A stretch of DNA of 6,740 nucleotides. Source: an uncultured Lachnospiraceae bacterium. Lineage in GTDB: Bacteria; Bacillota; Clostridia; Lachnospirales; Lachnospiraceae. The position numbers and the translations under genes were made by a program. Where the stretch lies: the NCBI GenBank assembly GCA_945485625.1, contig CALYSH010000080.1:1-6740 (forward strand), in the 5' to 3' direction. The notes below the pieces were generated by a model that saw nothing but the letters and a program-made list of their open reading frames with translations, was not told the origin of the DNA and did no database searches. Positions 1 to 5,086 of this stretch are shown here, in pieces; the first letter of the stretch is position 1; each line of letters opens with the position of its first letter.

Positions 1-1
1 T

Positions 2-244
2 TTGGATGAGGCGACCAGCTCCATTGATACCCGTACCGAGAAGATTGTACAGGACGGAATGGATAAGCTGATGAAGGGAAGAACCACCTTCGTAATTGCC
101 CACAGGCTGTCCACGGTAAAGAATAGCGATTGTATCATGGTATTGGAGCAGGGGCGTATTATTGAGAGAGGCAACCACGAGCAGCTGATTGAGGCGAAGG
201 GCAGGTATTACCAGCTGTATACCGGAAACAGCATAACGGCCTAA
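2..244 (+). CDS. ABC exporter ATPase/permease, C-terminal fragment (5' end outside window)
   Basis: This is the last 80 codons of an ABC transporter nucleotide-binding domain; the gene begins before the window. The first visible codon is TTG at 2-4, read as an internal Leu rather than a start, because it begins the Walker B/D-loop sequence LDEATSSID. The H-loop follows as VIAHRLSTV, with the switch histidine in AHRLS. The tail (VLEQGRIIERGNHEQLIEAKGRYYQLY) is typical of exporter-type half transporters of the MsbA/MdlB/LmrA group, in which a membrane domain precedes the ATPase. Such proteins use ATP hydrolysis to export lipids, drugs or peptides across the cytoplasmic membrane. The substrate cannot be told from this fragment. 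The gene stops with TAA at 242-244 and is followed by a hairpin with a T-run. The family call is firm; the exporter subtype is inferred from the tail. Confidence 0.9.
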   Translation: MDEATSSIDTRTEKIVQDGMDKLMKGRTTFVIAHRLSTVKNSDCIMVLEQGRIIERGNHEQLIEAKGRYYQLYTGNSITA

Positions 245-270
245 ATCCATCTTGGGGACGGACATACTTT

Positions 271-322
271 TCCCTCCGAAGGCATATATTCCTATAGCAG
301 GTATGCCTTTGGAGGGATTTTT
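271..322 (+). terminator. 16-bp hairpin plus T5: terminator of the ABC gene that also contains the ATPase ribosome binding site
   Basis: The left arm at 271-286 (TCCCTCCGAAGGCATA) pairs with the right arm at 302-317 (TATGCCTTTGGAGGGA) over 16 base pairs with one G-U wobble. The 15-base loop has an extra CCT/AGG pairing at 291-293 with 299-301. Five T's follow at 318-322, which is the form of a Rho-independent terminator for the upstream ABC gene. The right arm includes GGAGGG (311-316), the Shine-Dalgarno of the ATPase whose ATG begins at 323. The same structure would therefore mask the ATPase ribosome binding site in any read-through transcript. The pairing is read directly from the sequence; the dual role is inferred. 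Confidence 0.7.
311..316 (+). promoter_or_regulatory. Shine-Dalgarno of the P-type ATPase, buried in hairpin
   Basis: GGAGGG lies 6 bases before the ATG at 323 and fixes that start. All six bases are paired with CCCTCC at 272-277 in the hairpin described for 271-322, so access by the ribosome may depend on whether the left arm is present or unfolded. Confidence 0.8.
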
Positions 323-3040
323 ATGTTTGAACAGTTTCGGGCTGAGGAATGTGCCAAAAAATTGAATACCCATATTACCCGGGGACTTTCGGAACAGGAA
401 GCAGGACGAAGGCTTCTGGCGAATGGAAGGAATGAACTGAAGGAAAAGCGGAAAGAAACTGCTGTGGAGATGTTCTGGTCCCAGTTAAACGATCCGCTTA
501 TTTTTGTGCTTTTGATAGCTGCATTGGTGTCCATTCTTTTGGGAGAATACAGTGATGCCATGATAATTGGGACGGTGGTAATCCTGAATGCAGTCATAGG
601 CACGATACAGGAGGGAAAGGCCAGCCGGGCATTGGATGCCCTGAAGAAATTAAGCAGCCCCAAAGCCATGGTGGTGAGGGACGGAGTATGCAGGGAGACA
701 GATGCAGGGGAATTGGTGACCGGAGACCTGGTCTATCTGGAAACGGGATGTCAGGTGCCGGCAGATTTGAGGTTGTCCTTTACTGCAAATCTGAAAATAG
801 AAGAATCGGCTTTGACAGGCGAATCCCTTCCGGTAGAAAAGGACAGCGGCTTTCTGGTTGCCGAAGGACGGAATACCTCCATCGGTGACCGCTATAATAT
901 GGCATATATGTCTACCATAGTGACCTACGGAAGAGGGTATGGAATTGTGGTGGCCACAGGAATGCATACCCAGATTGGGCAGATTGCGGGTATGATTTCA
1001 AGGCACAGAGAAGAGATGACCCCTTTGCAGAAACGGCTGGGTGACCTGGGGAAGGTATTGAGCGTGTTATCTTTGCTGTTGTGTGGTGCATTGTTCGGAA
1101 TTTCGGTATGGCAGAGGCAAAACATGCTGAAGATGCTTCTGACTGCCATTTCATTGGCGGTGGCAGCAGTACCGGAAGGGTTGCCGGCGGTTGTTACAAT
1201 TTGTCTTGCTCTGTCGGTCACCCGAATGGTGAAGGCGAACGCTATCATTCGGAGATTGCCCTGTGTGGAGACATTGGGCTCTGTCAGCGTGGTGTGTACG
1301 GACAAAACCGGTACTCTGACACAAAACAAAATGACGGTGGAGGAATGTTTTTTTGAAAACATGGAGGGTGGAACGAAGAATCCACCGGATTTGCTTTTGA
1401 AAGGGATGGTCTTGTGCAATGATGCATCCCTGGAGGGCGAAGGGGTGGGAGATCCAACGGAACTTGCCCTTCTGGAGTATGGGAGGCGGTTTGGTTATGA
1501 GAAAAAGGAATTGGAGGTGCAGCTGCCCCGAATCGGGGAGCTTCCCTTTGACTCGGAACGTAAGATGATGAGCACCTGCCATAAAATGGACAGGAAGGGC
1601 TCTATTTGCTTTACCAAGGGCGCTGTGGACCGGGTGCTGGGAAAATGTAGCATGATGTATCGAAACGGTCGTATTGAGCCTTTAAACCGGGATTGCAGGG
1701 ATCGAATCCTGGAATTTGCCCAAATGCTGTCCAAGAGAGCTTTGAGGACTCTGGTGATAGCCATGAAACGAATGGATTCTGCGGGGACGGGAGAGAATAT
1801 CACGGAAGAACAGCTGGTATACCTGGGCTTGGTGGGAATGTTGGATCCGGACCGGCCGGAGGCAAAAAGGGCGGTGGATCAGTTTCGGCTTGCAGGAGTA
1901 AAAACCGTAATGATTACCGGTGATCATGTGGATACTGCCTATGCCATTGCCAGAAGAACGGGAATCGCCCATGATTTTTCAGAGTGTATCACAGGGGATG
2001 AAATGCTGAGTATGGGGGAAAAGGAGCTTCGCAATCGTCTGCGGGAGCTGAGGGTATTTGCAAGAGTATCCCCGGCTCAGAAGGTGCAGATTGTGGAAGG
2101 ATTTCAACAACTGGGCGAGATTGTGGCCATGACCGGGGATGGGGTGAATGATGCACCTTCATTAAAAGGGGCCGACATCGGGATTGCCATGGGCAGGAAA
2201 GGAACCGATGTGGCAAAACAGGCGGCAGACATGGTCCTTACGGATGATAATTTTGCTTCCATTGAAAGGGCTATCGAGGAAGGGAGGGGAGTGTATGAAA
2301 ATATACGGAAATCGGTAATCTTTCTCCTCTCCTCCAATATGGGGGAGCTGCTTACCATGTTCCTGGCAGTTCTTGCCAATCTTGCCGCCCCGTTAAAATC
2401 CAGTCATATTCTGTGGATAAACCTGATCACGGATTCCCTTCCGGCTCTGGCACTTGGGGTGGACGCCAATGATATGGAGCATCTGATGCGGCAAAAACCC
2501 AGAAGGGCAGGGGAAAGCCTGTTTTCCAGAGGGGGACTGCTGACGACCTTTTTTTATGGCGCAATGATTTCCGCTGCCAGTCTGGCTGCTTTTCTGGTGA
2601 TTCCCTGCGAAATGCTTCGGGAGGTCGGATGTGAGATTAATTTGCAGAATATAGGCAGTATCCTGTATACGGAGACGGTTTTACGGCGTTCGCAGACCTA
2701 TGCGTTCACGGTATTGGCCATGTCCCAGCTGTTTCATGCAATCGGAATGCGGGATATGTCAAAGTCGGTTTTGGGCAGAAGGCTGTTTGAAAACAAGCTG
2801 ATGCTTCTGGCATTTGGGTGCGGATTGGCTTTGCAGGTCTGCGTGACGGAGATTCCTTTCCTTGTGAAAGCCTTTGGCACTGCATCTCTGTCACTGTCGG
2901 AGTGGGTGAAGCTGGGATGCCTGTCAATGCTTCCACTGGTGGTTCATGAGATTTTTGCTGTATTCGGTGAAAAACTATTTGCCAATAGTGAAAAAAATGG
3001 TATGATAATAGACAGTAAGTCAAAAAATGAAATGAGGTAA
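323..3040 (+). CDS. P2-type calcium/cation-transporting ATPase (PacL/YloB/SERCA-like)
   Basis: This 905-residue membrane pump couples ATP hydrolysis to cation export, most likely Ca2+. The usual order is present: N-terminal cytoplasmic region (1-50), M1-M2 (about 55-97), actuator domain with TGES at 165-168, M3-M4 (about 243-295), phosphorylation motif DKTGT at 327-331 (Asp327 the phospho-acceptor), nucleotide domain with DPTE (377-380) and FTKGA (430-434), hinge TGDGVNDAP at 604-612, then six more membrane segments to about 880. Ion-site residues match the SERCA pattern in M4 (VPEGLP, Glu285), M5 (SSNMGE, Asn672 and Glu675) and M6 (NLITD, Asn700, Thr703, Asp704). In M8 the position of the SERCA glutamate appears to be Gln802, which suggests a single Ca2+ site as in PMR1-type pumps; that alignment was done by eye. 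The length is normal and no frame break is seen. The ATG at 323 is supported by GGAGGG. trpS follows after 7 bases. A secretory-pathway-type Mn2+/Ca2+ specificity is an alternative. Confidence 0.95.
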   Translation: MFEQFRAEECAKKLNTHITRGLSEQEAGRRLLANGRNELKEKRKETAVEMFWSQLNDPLIFVLLIAALVSILLGEYSDAMIIGTVVILNAVIGTIQEGKASRALDALKKLSSPKAMVVRDGVCRETDAGELVTGDLVYLETGCQVPADLRLSFTANLKIEESALTGESLPVEKDSGFLVAEGRNTSIGDRYNMAYMSTIVTYGRGYGIVVATGMHTQIGQIAGMISRHREEMTPLQKRLGDLGKVLSVLSLLLCGALFGISVWQRQNMLKMLLTAISLAVAAVPEGLPAVVTICLALSVTRMVKANAIIRRLPCVETLGSVSVVCTDKTGTLTQNKMTVEECFFENMEGGTKNPPDLLLKGMVLCNDASLEGEGVGDPTELALLEYGRRFGYEKKELEVQLPRIGELPFDSERKMMSTCHKMDRKGSICFTKGAVDRVLGKCSMMYRNGRIEPLNRDCRDRILEFAQMLSKRALRTLVIAMKRMDSAGTGENITEEQLVYLGLVGMLDPDRPEAKRAVDQFRLAGVKTVMITGDHVDTAYAIARRTGIAHDFSECITGDEMLSMGEKELRNRLRELRVFARVSPAQKVQIVEGFQQLGEIVAMTGDGVNDAPSLKGADIGIAMGRKGTDVAKQAADMVLTDDNFASIERAIEEGRGVYENIRKSVIFLLSSNMGELLTMFLAVLANLAAPLKSSHILWINLITDSLPALALGVDANDMEHLMRQKPRRAGESLFSRGGLLTTFFYGAMISAASLAAFLVIPCEMLREVGCEINLQNIGSILYTETVLRRSQTYAFTVLAMSQLFHAIGMRDMSKSVLGRRLFENKLMLLAFGCGLALQVCVTEIPFLVKAFGTASLSLSEWVKLGCLSMLPLVVHEIFAVFGEKLFANSEKNGMIIDSKSKNEMR
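3034..3038 (+). promoter_or_regulatory. trpS ribosome binding site inside the ATPase stop region
   Basis: GAGGT sits 9 bases before the trpS ATG (3048) and overlaps the last sense codon and the stop (AGG TAA) of the ATPase gene. This arrangement favours translational coupling. It also leaves no room for a separate trpS leader such as a T-box. Confidence 0.8.
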
Positions 3041-3047
3041 TTTATTC

Positions 3048-4136
3048 ATGGATAAAATTATTTTAACGGGTGACAGACCTACAGGACGTCTGCATGTAGG
3101 ACACTATGTGGGTTCCCTGCGAAGAAGAGTGGAGCTGCAGAATTCCGGAGAATATAAGAAGACATATATTATGATTGCAGATGCGCAGGCTCTGACCGAT
3201 AATATTGAGAATCCCGAAAAGGTTCGCCAGAATATTATCGAGGTGGCACTGGACTACATGTCCTGCGGACTGGATCCGGCAAAGTCCACTTTGTTTATTC
3301 AGTCCCAGATTTCCGAGCTGTGCGAGTTGACCTTCTACTATATGGATTTGGTAACCGTTGCAAGACTTCAGAGAAATCCTACTGTAAAGAGCGAGATTCA
3401 GATGCGTAATTTTGAAGCCAGCATTCCGGTAGGCTTCTTTACTTACCCGATCAGTCAGGCTGCAGATATCACTGCTTTCAAGGCCACAACAGTGCCGGTT
3501 GGCGGTGATCAGCTTCCTATGATTGAACAGACCAGGGAAATTGTTCACAAATTTAATACGGTATATGCACCGGTTTTGGTAGAGCCTTCTGCACTTTTGC
3601 CGGAGAATGAAGCCTGTCAGAGATTGCCCGGTATTGACGGAAAGGCTAAGATGAGTAAGTCACTTGGCAACTGTATCTATTTGTCCGATACCGCAGATGA
3701 TGTGCGCACAAAGATTATGAGCATGTATACCGACCCCCTGCATTTGCAGGTAAGTGATCCCGGACATCTGGAGGGAAATACCGTGTTTACTTATCTGGAT
3801 GCATTCTGCAGACAGGAGCATTTTGAAAGATATCTTCCGGATTATGCAAATCTGGATGAATTAAAGGCCCATTACCAGAGAGGCGGTCTTGGAGATGTAA
3901 AGGTAAAGAAGTTCCTGAATAATATTATGCAGGAGACTTTGGAACCCATCCGTCAGCGCAGAAAAGAATTGGAAAAGGATATTCCTGCGGTATATGAAAT
4001 CCTCAGGAAGGGTTCTGAGGTAGCCAGGGAAACAGCAGCACAGACGTTGTCTGAGGTGAAGAGCGCTATGCGAATTAATTACTTCGAAGACAGCGAACTG
4101 ATTCGTATGCAGAGTGAGAAATACTTCAGCGAATAG
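3048..4136 (+). CDS. trpS: Tryptophanyl-tRNA synthetase
   Basis: This 362-residue class I aminoacyl-tRNA synthetase charges tRNA-Trp with tryptophan in the cytoplasm. The HIGH-type ATP site is PTGRLHVGHYVGSL (residues 11-24) and the second signature is KMSKS at 201-205. The tryptophan pocket is represented by YPISQAADI, with Asp140 at the position that contacts the indole nitrogen in the Geobacillus enzyme, and by VPVGGDQ (149-155) followed by EQTREI. The opening TGDRPTGRLHVGHYVGS and the YQRGGLGDVK segment (276-285) match the TrpRS subgroup I know from streptococci rather than the Bacillus subtilis type, which begins SGIQPSG with a GNY motif. The gene is complete and of slightly more than usual length. 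Its ATG lies 7 bases after the ATPase stop, so it is probably co-transcribed with the pump. No T-box precedes it. The function is very secure; the subgroup assignment is from memory of family sequences. Confidence 0.98.
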   Translation: MDKIILTGDRPTGRLHVGHYVGSLRRRVELQNSGEYKKTYIMIADAQALTDNIENPEKVRQNIIEVALDYMSCGLDPAKSTLFIQSQISELCELTFYYMDLVTVARLQRNPTVKSEIQMRNFEASIPVGFFTYPISQAADITAFKATTVPVGGDQLPMIEQTREIVHKFNTVYAPVLVEPSALLPENEACQRLPGIDGKAKMSKSLGNCIYLSDTADDVRTKIMSMYTDPLHLQVSDPGHLEGNTVFTYLDAFCRQEHFERYLPDYANLDELKAHYQRGGLGDVKVKKFLNNIMQETLEPIRQRRKELEKDIPAVYEILRKGSEVARETAAQTLSEVKSAMRINYFEDSELIRMQSEKYFSE

Positions 4137-4169
4137 TTTTGTCCCTCGGTGGACAGGCATTGGAAAGGC

Positions 4170-4175
4170 GAAGGT
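4170..4175 (+). promoter_or_regulatory. Ribosome binding site deciding the SH3-protein start
   Basis: GAAGGT ends 6 bases before the ATG at 4182, and a second purine run, GGAAAGG, lies at 4162-4168. An in-frame GTG at 4149 would extend the protein by 11 residues. It has no ribosome binding site of its own and falls at the edge of a small hairpin (TGTCC at 4140-4144 with GGACA at 4151-4155), so the ATG is preferred. Confidence 0.75.
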
Positions 4176-4181
4176 ATCAAT

Positions 4182-4961
4182 ATGAATAAAAATGTAGATT
4201 ATGCGTGGAGAGATGGAGAGGATGAAATGAATTCCCCCATTGCGATGATGGCTGTGTTTGGTGGTTTGGTTATTGTAGCCGGAATTATTTGCATGCTGGT
4301 TTGGGGCATCAGTCATTCCAAGAAGAATAATGATGCGGTAGCGGGAAATCCCGTTCCTGCTCCTTCCTCGAATCCGATTGTGGAAACCTTGGCGGAAGAA
4401 ACTTCTAAGACGGATGAAAACAGCTGGACAGATATGGAGCCTGTTTCCGGTATCGAGGATATGGCATTCCGGGATATTTCCGAAGAGGTAACGGCCCGTG
4501 ATGTGATTAATCTGAGAAACACTCCGGATGCGTCAAGTGAAGAGAATGTTGTGGGTCAGCTGAATAATGGGGAGGTGGCTACCAGAATCGGATACAATTC
4601 CGAATATGGGTGGTCAAAACTGAAGTACGACGGTCAGGAGGTTTACGCTGCAACCAAGTATCTTACCTCCGATTTGAGTTATCGCCCTATTGTGGTGAAT
4701 ACCGATAAGAATCGTGTTACTACCGAAGAAGGGAAGGTAGTCATTTTCCAGGATTGCAACGACACCGTAACTCCTAAGGAGTATGTAAACCTTCGTACCG
4801 AGCCCAGCACCGCACAGGGAAAGGCGACCGTAAGATGCGTGATGAACAAGGGGGAACAGGCACATCGTACCGGCTACAGCCCCGATGCAGGATGGTCCAG
4901 ACTGGAGTATAACGATGAAGTTCTCTATGTAGTTACCAGCTATCTGGAAAAGGCAGAGTAA
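4182..4961 (+). CDS. Membrane-anchored protein with two bacterial SH3 (SH3b) domains
   Basis: This is a 259-residue protein of unknown specific role. A short charged N-terminus is followed by one hydrophobic segment (about 18-44, SPIAMMAVFGGLVIVAGI and onward), then a low-complexity Ser/Pro/Glu linker (about 55-95). Two related domains follow at about 101-164 and 195-259. Each begins with a VNLR/INLR-type strand (VINLRNTPD; YVNLRTEPS) and ends with a GY-x-x-x-x-GWS-[KR]-L-[KE]-Y and VYAATKYL/LYVVTSYL pattern, the hallmark of SH3b folds. In the family these domains usually bind peptidoglycan or other envelope ligands outside the cell, so a single-pass envelope protein is inferred. The charge balance around the membrane segment is ambiguous: the N-side is rich in Asp/Glu and the C-side begins SHSKK, so the topology is not certain from sequence. 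No enzymatic domain is present. The gene lies 45 bases after trpS and is followed by a strong terminator, so it is probably the last gene of the unit. Confidence is high for the fold and low for the function. Confidence 0.8.
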   Translation: MNKNVDYAWRDGEDEMNSPIAMMAVFGGLVIVAGIICMLVWGISHSKKNNDAVAGNPVPAPSSNPIVETLAEETSKTDENSWTDMEPVSGIEDMAFRDISEEVTARDVINLRNTPDASSEENVVGQLNNGEVATRIGYNSEYGWSKLKYDGQEVYAATKYLTSDLSYRPIVVNTDKNRVTTEEGKVVIFQDCNDTVTPKEYVNLRTEPSTAQGKATVRCVMNKGEQAHRTGYSPDAGWSRLEYNDEVLYVVTSYLEKAE

Positions 4962-4985
4962 CAGTATGTTATAGAAAGAAACGAT

Positions 4986-5023
4986 AAAAGGAACCGGGTG
5001 GAAATAACCCGGTTCCTTTTTTT
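4986..5023 (+). terminator. Intrinsic terminator at the end of the ATPase-trpS-SH3b unit
   Basis: GGAACCGGGT (4990-4999) pairs perfectly with ACCCGGTTCC (5007-5016) around a 7-base loop. Four A's at 4986-4989 can extend the stem with T's, and a run of seven T's follows at 5017-5023. This is a textbook + strand terminator. Read on the - strand, the same stem is followed by only four U's, so it may also stop the convergent gene ending at 5087, less efficiently. No other hairpin was seen between 5024 and 5086. Confidence 0.95.
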
Positions 5024-5025
5024 GG

Positions 5026-5081
5026 AAAGGAGATAATGAAAAATGAAAAAAATGAAAAAGTTAGTTTGCTTAATAATTTGA
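5026..5081 (+). pseudogene. Ribosome binding site plus 12-codon ORF resembling a truncated signal peptide
   Basis: AAAGGAG at 5026-5032 is followed 10 bases later by ATG (5043), which opens MKKMKKLVCLII and then TGA at 5079-5081. The Lys-rich start followed by a hydrophobic stretch with a Cys is how secreted proteins and lipoproteins of Firmicutes often begin, but the ORF stops at once. A second frame from ATG 5036 gives an 18-residue polar peptide (stop 5090-5092), with too short a spacing from the Shine-Dalgarno. The likeliest reading is the surviving 5' end of a lost exported-protein gene, cut off where the convergent gene ends (5087). It could also be a tiny peptide gene or a chance A-rich sequence. 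It lies just after a terminator, and no promoter was recognised. Confidence 0.3.
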
Positions 5082-5086
5082 ATGAA

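Noticed and set aside
1348..1354. Run of seven T's in the ATPase gene (and another near 2549) as a possible slippage site
   Set aside because: The frame continues through both with conserved family sequence on each side, and there is no sign of a programmed shift.
1365..1374. AGGGTGGAAC, which resembles the conserved T-box antiterminator sequence, on the same strand as trpS
   Set aside because: It lies deep inside the ATPase coding region (encoding the Glu-Gly-Gly-Thr stretch), about 1.7 kb before trpS, without a specifier stem or terminator. It is chance similarity.
3063..3548. - strand 161-codon ORF opposite trpS
   Set aside because: It lies fully inside a well-supported gene, has no ribosome binding site and shows no recognisable domain.
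4140..4155. Small hairpin TGTCC/GGACA after trpS as a terminator
   Set aside because: It has only five pairs and no T-run, so read-through into the SH3b gene is more likely.
4149..4181. Upstream GTG start for the SH3b protein, adding 11 residues
   Set aside because: It has no ribosome binding site, while the ATG at 4182 has GAAGGT at proper spacing.
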